A stretch of 64,000 bases of DNA from Pedobacter sp. KBW06 (GCF_003852525.1 NZ_QAJL01000003.1:316534-380533), one strand, 5' to 3'. Shown: positions 1 to 9,374, counted from the first letter of the stretch. Program-made: numbers and translations. Notes: generated from the sequence alone by a model not told the origin.

Positions 1-36
1 GGATTTTACCTGGCTTTTTTAAAGCAGATTTTATAC

Positions 37-516
37 TTAATTCTTCGGCTGTACTCTTCCTGATTTTCTATCCTGTGCCCTGCCGATTACATAACCTGTA
101 CCCGCACCCACAACTCCACCTATGATTGCACCTCTGCCGTCTTTTTTATCGATCAGAATACCTCCTAAAGCTCCTGCTCCGGCACCAATGACAGCACCTT
201 TGGCAGCCTGGCTCCAGCCTTTTTTCTTGGCCTTTACCGGAGCTTCATTATTCGCCGAAATATTCCTGTTGCTTCTTTCTGCTGCCTCATTCCGTTCGGC
301 AAGTAAAAGTGTTCTTTTTTCTTCTTTGACTTTTTCTTCTTTAACTATGGCCAATCTTTCTTTCTCCCGGGCATCTGCTCTTTTAAAACTATCCAATTTC
401 AGACTGTCTTTTACCGCAACAATTGCCTGTTGCCTGATCATCGCCTCCTGCTTGGCATTGTTTGAACATGCTGATAAAACTATCGCCAATGCCGCTACTG
501 AAAATATCTTTTTCAT
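37..516 (-). CDS. Glycine-zipper lipoprotein
   Basis: The protein is about 159 aa. I start it at the ATG at 516, because the upstream in-frame extension to 564 places residues ahead of a clean lipoprotein signal peptide (MKKIFS..., lipobox VLSAC). A charged K/E/R-rich, probably helical stretch follows. The C-terminal half is a glycine-zipper block (GAVIGAGAGALGG, then GAIIGGVVGAGTGYVIG) of the kind found in YMGG/17-kDa-antigen-like envelope proteins that insert in or pack against membranes. The family and envelope location are well supported; the specific role is unknown. It lies upstream of, and on the same strand as nothing obvious except the small gene at 570-809, which would be transcribed before it. 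Confidence 0.85.
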   Translation of the reverse strand: MKKIFSVAALAIVLSACSNNAKQEAMIRQQAIVAVKDSLKLDSFKRADAREKERLAIVKEEKVKEEKRTLLLAERNEAAERSNRNISANNEAPVKAKKKGWSQAAKGAVIGAGAGALGGILIDKKDGRGAIIGGVVGAGTGYVIGRAQDRKSGRVQPKN

Positions 517-569
517 AACTATAGTATTTAGATTAATACAGGTATACTGTAAAAATGATGCCAAAGTGC

Positions 570-809
570 TTATTTGTCCATCAATGGGGAATAAGCACTA
601 CGCTCATTTGTGTCATGATCATCGTCCTCACCGTCTGGATTCCCCGAAATACGGTCATTATCCGTATTCAAATGACTATAAAAAGAGAAGCTTTCCGAAG
701 ACTGGTCAGCATCCAGCCCCAGATTATCCGGCTCTTCATAAGTCCTCTTTTTAGGTCTGTCGCCATTTGCAATCGGTCTTGTTTCTTCAGGATTCGTCTC
801 TTTATTCAT
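570..809 (-). CDS. Small acidic hypothetical protein
   Basis: A 79-aa ORF that is highly polar and rich in D, E, N, S and P, with no hydrophobic segment, so probably disordered and cytoplasmic. It is followed at 54 bp on the same strand by the glycine-zipper lipoprotein. I do not recognise the family. The codon pattern looks like its neighbours, and the competing plus-strand ORFs here show no recognisable protein features. It could be a small stress protein, but nothing in the sequence proves that. Confidence 0.5.
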   Translation of the reverse strand: MNKETNPEETRPIANGDRPKKRTYEEPDNLGLDADQSSESFSFYSHLNTDNDRISGNPDGEDDDHDTNERSAYSPLMDK

Positions 810-984
810 TTTATCAGTTTTATATTTCCCCGAACAGTTGCTTCTTTATACCTTAACAATCTTCGTTTAAATAGGTTTTAACAACATTAAAGACCAAAAA
901 TTTAATCTACACTGCCCCCTATTTTAAGATTTTGATATTAATATTCTATTCATTATTTTCACATCGAAATATATATATAATAAT

Positions 985-1191
985 ATGCGTACAACAGGAA
1001 AAGTTAAATGGTTTAATTCTGCAAAAGGATTTGGATTTATAACTCCAGAAGATGGAGGAAAAGATATTTTCGTACATTTTTCTGCGATTGCAGGAGATTC
1101 ATTCAGAGAGTTGAATGAAGGAGACAGCGTAGAATTCGAATTGAATGAAGGAAAAAAAGGTCCTGAAGCGTCAAACGTAACAGTTCTTTAG
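985..1191 (+). CDS. Cold-shock domain protein
   Basis: A 68-aa single cold-shock domain covering the whole protein. RNP1 (KGFGFI, residues ~14-19) and RNP2 (DIFVHF, ~28-33) are intact, preceded by the typical GKVKWFN start. Such proteins bind single-stranded RNA and DNA and act as RNA chaperones. The gene stands alone, with about 100 bp of very A/T-rich DNA upstream, which may hold a promoter and 5' leader, and a strong hairpin terminator immediately downstream. Length and motifs match the CspA family. Whether it is cold-induced cannot be told from sequence. Confidence 0.95.
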   Translation: MRTTGKVKWFNSAKGFGFITPEDGGKDIFVHFSAIAGDSFRELNEGDSVEFELNEGKKGPEASNVTVL

Positions 1192-1210
1192 TCTTAATTC
1201 ATTTTATAAA

Positions 1211-1246
1211 AAAGGGGTATGTCCAGGCATTACCCCTTTTTTTATT
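1211..1246 (+). terminator. Rho-independent terminator of csp gene
   Basis: Arms aaaggggta (1211-1219) and taccccttt (1231-1239) pair perfectly around an 11-nt loop and run into a T tract. It lies 20 bp after the cold-shock stop codon. Confidence 0.85.
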
Positions 1247-1274
1247 TACTTCTAAGCCCATAAATACGATAAGA

Positions 1275-2126
1275 ATGTCCAATACTGATCCCTCAGTCCA
1301 AGTAATACAAACCATCAGCGTGCTCGGTTGCGGTTGGTACGGTTTAGCCCTCGCCAAAAAACTAATCTCTTCAGGCTATTCAGTGAAAGGATCCAGTACC
1401 ACAGCCGAAAAATTGCCTATACTTTCCGATGCGGGAATTCAGCCCTACCTCATCGACTTTCAGGAAGACACAGCGCAGTACGATCCTGATTTCTTCCATA
1501 CAGACCTGTTGCTCATCAGCATTCCGCCAAAACGAAGCAGCGGAGCACAGCAGGCATTTTATAAAAAGATAACAGGGATTGCCGGGGCGGCGCAAAAGCA
1601 ACAGGTAAAACACGTTATATTTATCAGTTCCACAGCGGTGTATGGAGATCATAATACCGAAGTAACAGAACTAAGCACCCCACAACCAGACACTGCATCA
1701 GGGATAGCCATGCTGGAGGCAGAAAAATTATTGATGGGCCAAAGTACTTTCAGCAGCACGGTCCTTCGCTTCGGAGGTTTAATCGGACCCGGCAGAAATC
1801 CCGGACGATTCTTTGCCGGAAAACAGGACATTCCCAATGGACAGGCACCGGTCAACCTTGTGCACCTTACCGATTGCCTGAATTTCAGCCTCTCGCTGAT
1901 CAAAAATGCCGCATTCGGACATATATATAATGTATGCTCAACAGACCATCCCAGCAGACAGGATTTCTACAGTAAAGCCGCTGAGGTTTCCGCTCTCCCC
2001 ATCCCTGCCTTTATTGATGAACTGCTCCAATGGAAGCGCGTTTCGACCATACATATTGCACCAAAGTTCCATTATCAATATCTTATCAGTAATTTTTCAA
2101 CTTGGATGGATACGGATAAATTATAA
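1275..2126 (+). CDS. NAD(P)-dependent epimerase/dehydratase-like protein
   Basis: A 283-aa Rossmann-fold protein. The dinucleotide-binding motif GCGWYG is at residues ~18-23, and an FISSTAVYGD segment (~115) corresponds to the SDR active-site region with Ser and Tyr. An RFGGLIGPGR stretch is typical of extended SDR/YeeZ-type epimerase-like proteins. It lies 38 bp upstream of the beta-CASP nuclease on the same strand, so the two may be co-transcribed. The substrate is unknown; nucleotide-sugar or NAD-related chemistry is only a family-level guess. Confidence 0.8.
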   Translation: MSNTDPSVQVIQTISVLGCGWYGLALAKKLISSGYSVKGSSTTAEKLPILSDAGIQPYLIDFQEDTAQYDPDFFHTDLLLISIPPKRSSGAQQAFYKKITGIAGAAQKQQVKHVIFISSTAVYGDHNTEVTELSTPQPDTASGIAMLEAEKLLMGQSTFSSTVLRFGGLIGPGRNPGRFFAGKQDIPNGQAPVNLVHLTDCLNFSLSLIKNAAFGHIYNVCSTDHPSRQDFYSKAAEVSALPIPAFIDELLQWKRVSTIHIAPKFHYQYLISNFSTWMDTDKL

Positions 2127-2164
2127 AAAATGATAACTTGGCTCCAAGAAGGAAGACCATAGCT

Positions 2165-3562
2165 ATGAAATTGACCATTTGGGGAGCAGCGAGACAGGTA
2201 ACAGGGAGTATGCATCTGCTGCAATTAGAGGATTATAATATATTGGTCGACTGTGGTCTGGATTATGAGAAAGACACCTATCAGGAAGAAAATCAGTATT
2301 TCCCTTTTGATCCCGGCAGTATCGACGTCGTGATCCTGACCCATGCACACATTGACCATTCCGGAAATCTGCCTACTTTAATCAGAATGGGCTTCGAAGG
2401 ACAAATCCTTTGCACCCCTCCTACGGCAGACCTGACCGAATTGCTGTTATTGGACTCGGTGAACATTTTCCTCAGCAAACAAAACAAATCCAAACCAAAA
2501 GGGCGTCGCGGAAGAGGCTCCGGTTCCGGCCCGCAGCCCTTATACCTCCAGAAGCATGTCATGGATACCGTAGAACGTTTTGTGACGATCGGCTTCCACA
2601 GGGATTTCCGCTTAAACGGCAATGTATCTTTAACCTTTATTCCTGTTGGCCATTTGCTTGGTGCAGCAGCTGTAGTATTAACCGTGCAGGATCAGGGCCT
2701 GGAAAAGAAAATCGCTTTTACGGGAGACCTCGGCCGAAACAATTATCCGGTATTGGTAAATCCAGAACCCATTCCTCAGGTAGATTACCTGGTTTCAGAA
2801 TCCACTTATGGCGGCAGGCTCCACAGCACAGAGATCAGCCTGGAGCAAAAGCTAATACAGACGATCAATGAGTCCTGTATCAAATTTCCCGGCCGGCTGA
2901 TTATTCCTGCATTTAGTATTGGCAGAACGCAATCCCTGGTCTATGCTTTAAATCAGATTTTCAGTAAGGGCTTATTGCCTCCGGTCAAAATTTTTGTAGA
3001 CAGTCCACTTGCAGAATTTGCAACAGACATCTACCGCAGGCATCATGAACTAGTGAATGATGATGCTAAAGAATTTTATAAACAGAAAGGAGATCAATTT
3101 GAATTCGAGGAACTTTCTTACGTACATGATAAAAGAGAAAGTCTATCCATCTCAAATTATCATGAGCCCTGTATCATTATTTCTTCTGCAGGGATGCTCG
3201 AAGGCGGAAGAATACAAGACCATCTTTACTATAACATACAAAACTATTACTGCACGATCTTATTTATAGGTTATTGTGCAAAAGGAACACTGGGCCATCG
3301 TTTATTACGTGGAGATCCGATCGTGAGGCTTAGGAACCGGGACCTGATGGTCTATGCAACCATCCAGCAAACAGATCTTTTAAGCGGTCACGGAGATCAC
3401 AATGATCTGGTCAATATGGTAAAACGACAAGACGCCGGACAATTAAAAAGGGTATTTCTCGTTCATGGTGAAGACAAAAGCACGCAAAGCCTGTCGGATG
3501 CCCTTATCGAAATCGGCTACCAGGTGAGCATTCCGGAAAAGGGAGAAGTCTTTGAATTGTAA
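2165..3562 (+). CDS. MBL-fold beta-CASP RNA nuclease
   Basis: About 465 aa. I use the ATG at 2165 rather than an upstream in-frame TTG at 2138, because the family begins MKLTIWGAA and a purine-rich stretch (aagaaggaag) precedes the ATG. The metallo-beta-lactamase motif HAHIDHSG gives the zinc ligands H60, H62, D64 and H65. A second His motif (PVGHLLGA), a STYGGR segment and a beta-CASP SAGMLEGG segment follow, with a C-terminal SGHGDH and a FLVHGE end characteristic of the CPSF-73/YSH1-like exonuclease family. It contains a basic G/R/K-rich insert (~109-120). It probably acts as a cytoplasmic ribonuclease in RNA processing. Confidence 0.9.
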   Translation: MKLTIWGAARQVTGSMHLLQLEDYNILVDCGLDYEKDTYQEENQYFPFDPGSIDVVILTHAHIDHSGNLPTLIRMGFEGQILCTPPTADLTELLLLDSVNIFLSKQNKSKPKGRRGRGSGSGPQPLYLQKHVMDTVERFVTIGFHRDFRLNGNVSLTFIPVGHLLGAAAVVLTVQDQGLEKKIAFTGDLGRNNYPVLVNPEPIPQVDYLVSESTYGGRLHSTEISLEQKLIQTINESCIKFPGRLIIPAFSIGRTQSLVYALNQIFSKGLLPPVKIFVDSPLAEFATDIYRRHHELVNDDAKEFYKQKGDQFEFEELSYVHDKRESLSISNYHEPCIIISSAGMLEGGRIQDHLYYNIQNYYCTILFIGYCAKGTLGHRLLRGDPIVRLRNRDLMVYATIQQTDLLSGHGDHNDLVNMVKRQDAGQLKRVFLVHGEDKSTQSLSDALIEIGYQVSIPEKGEVFEL

Positions 3563-3811
3563 GTTTGCAAAGGTTCTTCATACCTTTAATTTCTTTCCAA
3601 AAAGTTACAATTGTAGCAAATACTATACAGAAAAACAGGCTGTTTATCAAAAAAGATAGATTTCATGATTTTTCTGAATCATACATTAATTCACTGATTA
3701 TTAGGTTATTCTAATTTATTTTCAATCAAAAAGGCCTTTGGCAGGATTATTACAAGGAGGTTAGCAGTTCAGCAGAATGGCTGGATGCTCATCTATCTAA
3801 TTGAAAAGAAA
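3563..3811. other. Intergenic region upstream of ompA-like gene
   Basis: About 250 bp, A/T-rich, between the beta-CASP nuclease and the OmpA-type porin. It must hold the promoter and leader of the porin, which is likely highly expressed. A purine-rich ribosome-binding-like stretch (acaaggagg) is at ~3751-3759, far from the chosen start. I could not assign -33/-7 elements with confidence. Confidence 0.4.
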
Positions 3812-5164
3812 ATGAAATCTAACATTACAAAAGCCGCAATGGTAGTTGCCCTATTGGGAGTATCATCGCAATTATTCGCTCAAGATACAACGCCTGAAAC
3901 TACAGGTCGTTTTGGAAAAAAAGAATTCCGTACCTGGTCAATCGGTGGCCATGCAGGTGTGTTGAGTTCTAACACCATCTTCAACGGTCAAAATCGTGAC
4001 TATCAAGCTGCGAAAGAATCTTTGGGTTATGGTGGTTACATCAAAAAACAAATTTTACCTGCTTTAGGTTTACAAGCTGATTTCTTAGCTGGTAAAGTAA
4101 AAGGCTTAAGAGGTTTTACAGGTAACGATCTTCTAACCGGAGCTCCTCTTTACAATACAAATTCAAGTTTTGAAACAAAATTAGAATGGTCTGCAGCTTT
4201 AACTGCGGTTTATAACCTGGCTAACATCAGCATCAACAGAGAGAATGCAGTCTTGATTCCTTATGTAAAAGCTGGTGCTGGTTACATGTCATCAGGTGCT
4301 GACGTAACTACAGGAAGTGTGGTTGACAAACAATCTTACAGAGAAGGATATTTCATCCCTGTAGGTGCTGGTTTCAAACTAGGTATCGCTAAAGGAATTA
4401 ACTTAGACTTCGGTTACGATGTGAACTTTGTTAAAACCGGCAAATTTGATGGTAATGCTGTTAATGGTAGATTCGATAAGTTCTCTTACGGACACGCAGG
4501 TTTAGAATTTGCTTTGGGTAGCAAAGAAAAACCACAGTTACAAAACTACAGCTCATTGGCTAACTTACGTAACCAAAGTGCAGAAGAAAGTGCTGAACTT
4601 AGAAGAGCTTTATCTACAGCAGAACAAAATGCTAAAAGAGATAAAGAAGCAATGGAAGCTAAATATGCACAGGAAATGGGAGATGACGACGGTGATGGTG
4701 TAGCTAACAAATTTGATAAATGTCCAGGTACGCCTTCAGGAACTATCGTTGACGGTTCAGGATGTACATTAAAAGCTGCTCCAGCAATCATCAGAGAAAA
4801 AATCATCGTTACTGAAGCCGACAAAAAAGTAGTTAGCGAAGCGATCAGAGATTTAGAATTTGATTTAGGAAAAGCAACTATCCGTGCTAAATCTTACCCT
4901 ACATTAAACCGTGTTGCTGCTTTATTAGTAGAGAAAAACTTCAGCTTAAAATTAGCTGGTCACACAGATAACACTGGTTCAATGGCTTTAAACTTACGTT
5001 TATCGAAAGACAGAGCTGAATCAATCAAAGCTTATTTAGTATCACAAGGTGCAAACGCTTCACGTATCGAAGCTACAGGTTACGGACCTAACCAACCAAT
5101 AGCAACTAATAAAACTGCTGCTGGTCGTCAGAAAAACCGTAGAGTTGAGTTTAGTTTGTTCTAG
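3812..5164 (+). CDS. OmpA-family outer-membrane porin
   Basis: About 450 aa. The start is placed at the ATG at 3812, which gives a classical signal peptide (MKSNITKAAM... ending LFAQ); an upstream extension to 3785 does not. A ~220-residue N-terminal beta-barrel follows, then a charged helical linker, a calcium-binding thrombospondin type-3 segment (DDDGDGVANKFDKCP) and a C-terminal OmpA peptidoglycan-binding domain (LAGHTDNTGS, LSKDRAESI, RRVEF). It links the outer membrane to the cell wall. The regular use of a small set of codons suggests high expression. It is monocistronic with its own terminator. Confidence 0.95.
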   Translation: MKSNITKAAMVVALLGVSSQLFAQDTTPETTGRFGKKEFRTWSIGGHAGVLSSNTIFNGQNRDYQAAKESLGYGGYIKKQILPALGLQADFLAGKVKGLRGFTGNDLLTGAPLYNTNSSFETKLEWSAALTAVYNLANISINRENAVLIPYVKAGAGYMSSGADVTTGSVVDKQSYREGYFIPVGAGFKLGIAKGINLDFGYDVNFVKTGKFDGNAVNGRFDKFSYGHAGLEFALGSKEKPQLQNYSSLANLRNQSAEESAELRRALSTAEQNAKRDKEAMEAKYAQEMGDDDGDGVANKFDKCPGTPSGTIVDGSGCTLKAAPAIIREKIIVTEADKKVVSEAIRDLEFDLGKATIRAKSYPTLNRVAALLVEKNFSLKLAGHTDNTGSMALNLRLSKDRAESIKAYLVSQGANASRIEATGYGPNQPIATNKTAAGRQKNRRVEFSLF

Positions 5165-5182
5165 TTTAATCAATTAATAATG

Positions 5183-5213
5183 AAAGGCCGGCAAGAAATT
5201 GCTGGCTTTTTTT
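5183..5213 (+). terminator. Terminator of ompA-like gene
   Basis: Hairpin aaaggccggc / gctggctttt (about ten pairs including two G-U wobbles) with an 8-nt loop and a T tract, beginning 19 bp after the porin stop. Confidence 0.8.
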
Positions 5214-5276
5214 ATGCGTTATGAAATCCTGGCAACTACATTTTGAATGGAGTAGCTACAAGCCGAAACGAAGCAA

Positions 5277-5639
5277 CTATAAAGAATCCGGTTCCCGCTC
5301 CGGCAGATCAATCCCTTTAACTTCCATACTGCCTGCCTCCTGATTTAAATAAACTGACAAGCGCATCTTTTCTGCAACTACATGATCAATCGCAGCACAT
5401 ACACTGTATTCTTCCAGCACATAGTTTGCCTGAACATGATACTCATTGTTTCTCAGTTCCTCCAGACTCCCCTCTTCGAAGCTGAGCCTTCTTACCTTTT
5501 CTCTGGAATGATAGCCTTGTAGCATGAACTCCAGCTTTTCCCTACCTGCAATCAGGGTAAGAAGAACCGCAGCATTGCGGTCTGTTGCCAATAAAGATTT
5601 GCTTTGATCACTGAGATGGAGAATAAGGGAATATTGCAT
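5277..5639 (-). CDS. Hypothetical protein
   Basis: A 120-aa soluble protein with no signal peptide or membrane segment. The sequence alternates beta-like and charged stretches (HLSDQSKSLL, VLLTLIAGREKLEF, YVLEEYSVCAAIDHVVAEKM). I do not recognise the family. It is isolated between the porin and a plus-strand hypothetical gene. The reading frame is open and unopposed by any recognisable gene, which supports it modestly. Confidence 0.55.
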   Translation of the reverse strand: MQYSLILHLSDQSKSLLATDRNAAVLLTLIAGREKLEFMLQGYHSREKVRRLSFEEGSLEELRNNEYHVQANYVLEEYSVCAAIDHVVAEKMRLSVYLNQEAGSMEVKGIDLPEREPDSL

Positions 5640-5806
5640 GAAAAATCATTTTTGCTAAAACTAAGCTTAAAAAGCAACATAACAACAAAAAATACCAGTC
5701 TATCCATCGCGCGTGAACGCCAGGATTTTTATATTGCGGGTATACCGTAAAAAACCATAGGAGCAGCAGATGATTCCCTAATTTTTAGCTTTTTAAACCA
5801 GTAGTG

Positions 5807-6142
5807 ATGACAAAACGAGAACAATATGGACTAACTTTCTCTCATTGGGTAAGTCCGGGAAATGGTCAAAGAACACCTATGTGTAGAAAGGACGTTATCG
5901 ATGACTTTAGCTTCCTGCAGGTCATCAATTACTTCAGTATCAATGAAACTAAATTCTTGATCGAAGAATTGGAAAAAGCAATAAATGGAGAGCAGTACGA
6001 CAATTATCCATCGTCTCAATTATTTGATGACCTTTGGATGGAGTTGCATCATCCTAATGTACACATCTACGAGACTGATGTAATTCCAATGACTGATTTT
6101 AAGGAATTGTTAGAAGAGTGGCTATGCTTTCTACAATCCTGA
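5807..6142 (+). CDS. Hypothetical protein
   Basis: About 111 aa. The ATG at 5807 is preferred over the adjacent GTG at 5804. It is soluble and acidic, with mixed helices (INETKFLIEELEKAI, FKELLEEWLCFL). No family is recognised. A strong bidirectional terminator directly follows its stop, which supports it being an expressed unit, and it converges on terC. Confidence 0.55.
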   Translation: MTKREQYGLTFSHWVSPGNGQRTPMCRKDVIDDFSFLQVINYFSINETKFLIEELEKAINGEQYDNYPSSQLFDDLWMELHHPNVHIYETDVIPMTDFKELLEEWLCFLQS

Positions 6143-6161
6143 AGTTTTAAATCAACTCCCT

Positions 6162-6204
6162 AAAAAAAAGAAGTCTGTATCTTATGATACAGACTTCTTT
6201 TTTT
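6162..6204. terminator. Bidirectional terminator between 5807 gene and terC
   Basis: Near-perfect inverted repeat: arms of about 19-20 nt (…gaagtctgtatc / gatacagacttc…) flank a 4-nt loop, with an A tract on one side and a T tract on the other. It can stop both the plus-strand hypothetical gene and the minus-strand ter operon. Confidence 0.9.
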
Positions 6205-6222
6205 ACCATCAAAGCACCAAAA

Positions 6223-7227
6223 TTATTTTGATTCCTTGATGGCTTCTTTCTCTTTAGGAGCGAAAATCAATGAAGCAATTACCGATAAAATCAGTACCCC
6301 TCCTACTATAGATAAAGATAGTGGAGAAGAGATATGGTAAACCGGAGCGATCACCATTTTCACGCCGATAAATGTCAGAATAATCGCCAATCCATATTTC
6401 AGTAAACTGAACATATGGATGAAATTGGCCAAAAGGAAATATAAAGCCCTTAAACCCAAAATAGCAAAGATATTGGAAGTATATAAGATCAGTGGATCAT
6501 CCGGTGCAATCGCGAAAATCGCCGGAATTGAATCTACCGCAAAAATTAAATCCGTGAACTCAATTACTGCCACCACAACCAATAATGGCGTAGCGACCTT
6601 AATACCATTCTCTATGGTAAAGAATTTACCACCGTCAAACTCCTTACTTACTTTGAAGAACTTATAAACCAAACGCGCACCTGCACTTTGGCTAAAGTCT
6701 TTATCCTCGTCATCGTCGTCGCTTGCCACCCATGATTTGATACCCGCATAAATCAGGAACACCCCGAAAACAGATAATATCACGTTAATTTTCACCATCT
6801 CTCCCAATACTTTCATTTCAGGAAGATAAGTCAGGTTAATCAATCCTACACCCGCAAAGATGAAAATCGCACGGAATACCAGGGCACCAATAATTCCCCA
6901 GAACAACACTTTATGGTGCAGCTCTTTAGGAACTTTAAAGAATCCAAAAACCAGGATAAACACAAAGAGGTTATCAACTGATAAAGCTTTTTCAATCCAG
7001 TAGGCCGATTGAAACTGCGTGAATTTCTCAAATCCGGAAGTCACGTAAATTACTCCACTGAAAGCCATGGATAATGTGATCCATACGATAGACCAGATTG
7101 CGGCCTCTTTGCTTGATACTGCATGCACCTTCTTATTAAAAACGCCCAAATCCAGCAGCAGCATCACCAGGATCAGCACTGCGAACCCGATGAGTACACC
7201 GGGATGATTAATCAAATTATTATCCAT
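6223..7227 (-). CDS. terC: TerC-family integral membrane protein
   Basis: 334 aa with about eight or nine hydrophobic helices. Both hallmark acidic membrane motifs are present: SVDNLFVF (~83-90) and FAVDSIPAIFA (~230-240), the Asp pair conserved across TerC/Alx metal-handling proteins. A soluble acidic loop (DDDDEDKD) sits mid-protein. TerC proteins are linked to metal export and tellurite or metal stress. Here it is the last gene of a seven-gene minus-strand ter operon, 45 bp after the unknown gene at 7273-8235 and ending at a strong terminator. It likely forms the membrane platform for the TerD and TelA proteins encoded just upstream. Confidence 0.92.
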   Translation of the reverse strand: MDNNLINHPGVLIGFAVLILVMLLLDLGVFNKKVHAVSSKEAAIWSIVWITLSMAFSGVIYVTSGFEKFTQFQSAYWIEKALSVDNLFVFILVFGFFKVPKELHHKVLFWGIIGALVFRAIFIFAGVGLINLTYLPEMKVLGEMVKINVILSVFGVFLIYAGIKSWVASDDDDEDKDFSQSAGARLVYKFFKVSKEFDGGKFFTIENGIKVATPLLVVVAVIEFTDLIFAVDSIPAIFAIAPDDPLILYTSNIFAILGLRALYFLLANFIHMFSLLKYGLAIILTFIGVKMVIAPVYHISSPLSLSIVGGVLILSVIASLIFAPKEKEAIKESK

Positions 7228-7272
7228 TTTTTACTTTATAGTTTTAATTTACTTGTATTTGCTTTAAAAATG

Positions 7273-8235
7273 CTAAAAAAGATCGGTTTTAAGCATTGCT
7301 TTTAAAATATTTGCCTGCACATCGAAGTTATTCAGATGGTCCAGGAAATTGATGTCTGATATTTTCAGGTAGTTTTCCTCTAAAAGGTCAATAATTTCTT
7401 TAGGAATATAAGACTTTAGTGCCGCAGCACTGCTTTCCAGCTTGTCGTTCTTATAGGAAAGCTCCTGAATGATCTTTTCCTTTTCCGAGAGGTTCGTGGT
7501 CCAGTCCACATCCTTCAATACATTCAAATCGCAGAACAGGAACAGGTTCCTGCTGGGAAAGAAAAGGAAATGCCGGTCCACATCTACGAATTTATACACC
7601 TCAATGATCAGCTGTCCCGACTTTAATCCATAAAAAAACTCGGTCTTAAAATCATATTTGCACAACAGGCCCATCAGTTTCTTCTGAATGCTTGCATTCA
7701 CATCGATGTACATGTCCTTAGGATCAAAGTCAATCAGCTGACTCAACTGGTCCGGACTGATATGGTAGAAGAAATCTTTAGCATACCTGGAGCTAAAGGA
7801 ATTGATGTTCTTTGAAAAGGGAAATTCGGTACTCAGTTCAGACAATACCTGGAACAGCTTTCTTAAAGATAAATTGATCTTTAAGGCCTGTTTCTGTTTA
7901 TCCAGATTGAAATTCTTATCGGTAAACACCGTGTTGTTCATCCGCTCCATCAATTCCTCATTCAGATGAATCTCATCGTAAAGCAGACTTACATTCTTTT
8001 CATTGTTTTTTTTAATCTTTCTCAGCAGCTCAATGACACTGGAGGTAAACTGAACGTGAAACAGTTCCAGTTTATCGATATCCAGGTCTTCATTGTTTTC
8101 AAACAGCTGATGGATCACCTGGCTGCGCAGATATATTTTATACACAGATTCCTCCTCAAAGAACACAGAGAGCAGCTGTAAACGGCTGATCTCTGTGCGG
8201 GATTCCTTTAAAATATAAACACGGCGTTCATCCAT
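7273..8235 (-). CDS. Unknown protein of ter operon
   Basis: 320 aa, soluble, rich in Lys, Leu, Asp and Phe, largely helical, with no signal peptide or membrane span. A coiled-coil-like stretch (SEKEKIIQELSYKNDKLESS, ~240-260) precedes a C-terminal segment with PKEIIDLLEENY. I do not recognise the family. It starts 9 bp after the telA stop and precedes terC by 45 bp, so it is embedded in the operon and probably works with TelA/TerC as an adaptor or regulator. That role is inference from position only. Confidence 0.8.
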   Translation of the reverse strand: MDERRVYILKESRTEISRLQLLSVFFEEESVYKIYLRSQVIHQLFENNEDLDIDKLELFHVQFTSSVIELLRKIKKNNEKNVSLLYDEIHLNEELMERMNNTVFTDKNFNLDKQKQALKINLSLRKLFQVLSELSTEFPFSKNINSFSSRYAKDFFYHISPDQLSQLIDFDPKDMYIDVNASIQKKLMGLLCKYDFKTEFFYGLKSGQLIIEVYKFVDVDRHFLFFPSRNLFLFCDLNVLKDVDWTTNLSEKEKIIQELSYKNDKLESSAAALKSYIPKEIIDLLEENYLKISDINFLDHLNNFDVQANILKAMLKTDLF

Positions 8236-8244
8236 TGATTAATT

Positions 8245-9342
8245 TTAATTAACGCGGGTAACGTTTTTCTTCAGTTCTGCTTCCAGGGTTTTCAATTCCC
8301 CATCCAGCACCCTTCTGCTTTGGTTACCTTCTTCATGAATTTTCTTCACCTCATTCAATGTTTCGATCAACGAATTGGTCGTCATTTTCAGGGTTTCAAG
8401 AGATACTACCGTTTTCTCATTTTCTTTAGCCACATCAATACTGTTTTGTTTCAGCATTTCCGCGTTTTTCTGTAAAATGGTATTCGTGGTATCTGATATT
8501 TTTTTCTGCATTTCCACATTGGCTTTTTGCCTTTGCAGTGCCACAGCAATGGTCAGCTGGTTTTTCCATACCGGAATGGTGGTAGACACAATCGACTGTG
8601 CTTTTTCAGCAATAGAGGTATTGTTGTTCTGTACCACTCTGATCTGAGCCAGCGACTGCAGCATGATAAAGCGAACAATTTTCATATCTGCCAGTCTCTT
8701 ATCCAGTCTGCTGAGGAAATCTCTTAAATCCGCAATTTCGTAATCCTGATAATCTGCGGGCCTGCCTTCCATCTCTGCCAGCTTTACACTCAAATCGTTG
8801 TATTTAAGCTGTCCTGAGATGATCAGTTCCTCCATTTGATGGATATACGTCACATTGCTGTCAAACATCGTCTGAAGCGAGCTGTTGTCCTTAATAGAGT
8901 TCAACCGTCCTGCCTTGATCTTATTGGTGATCTTGTCAATGTTATTCACCACAACATCATACTTCTGGAAGAGTTTTTTAACATCCACCACCAGGTTTTT
9001 CAGAAATGGTATTTTTGAAATGAAAGATTTAAAACCACCTTGTTCCAATTCAGAAACATCGATATAATTCAGTTCCGTCAGCAATTCGTTGATTAATCCC
9101 CCAACTTCACCACTGTTATAGGTCCGTACAGATGATAAGAAATCATTACTGTATTTCTCCATAGAGTTCTGTGCCTCCACCCCATAATTCAGGATCGAGT
9201 TTACATCCGAAGGCTCCAATGACTTACTCAGCTCATTGTATTTTTTCGTCTCTTCAGGGGTAATGGTCGTCAGATCAACATTTCCGTCCTTATCCAGTTT
9301 TACGGGTGTAAGGTTTTGGGTATTACTTGGGTTTGTTTCCAT
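8245..9342 (-). CDS. telA: TelA-family toxic anion resistance protein
   Basis: 365 aa, soluble and almost entirely helical with long coiled-coil segments, matching the TelA/KlaA family in length and texture. Recognisable stretches include IPFLKNLVVDVKKLFQKYD (~110-130), a DKITNKIKAG segment and the FIMLQSLAQIRVVQNN helix (~230) that precedes the C-terminal coiled coil. The family is associated with resistance to tellurite and other stresses; the biochemical mechanism is not established. It sits between two terD genes upstream and an unknown gene downstream, all on the same strand with short gaps. Confidence 0.88.
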   Translation of the reverse strand: METNPSNTQNLTPVKLDKDGNVDLTTITPEETKKYNELSKSLEPSDVNSILNYGVEAQNSMEKYSNDFLSSVRTYNSGEVGGLINELLTELNYIDVSELEQGGFKSFISKIPFLKNLVVDVKKLFQKYDVVVNNIDKITNKIKAGRLNSIKDNSSLQTMFDSNVTYIHQMEELIISGQLKYNDLSVKLAEMEGRPADYQDYEIADLRDFLSRLDKRLADMKIVRFIMLQSLAQIRVVQNNNTSIAEKAQSIVSTTIPVWKNQLTIAVALQRQKANVEMQKKISDTTNTILQKNAEMLKQNSIDVAKENEKTVVSLETLKMTTNSLIETLNEVKKIHEEGNQSRRVLDGELKTLEAELKKNVTRVN

Positions 9343-9374
9343 AATTTAATAAAATGATCATCAACCTTTAGAGC

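Noticed and set aside
122..754. 210-aa plus-strand ORF opposite the glycine-zipper lipoprotein
   Set aside because: Reverse strand has a proper signal peptide and glycine zipper; this ORF is its shadow.
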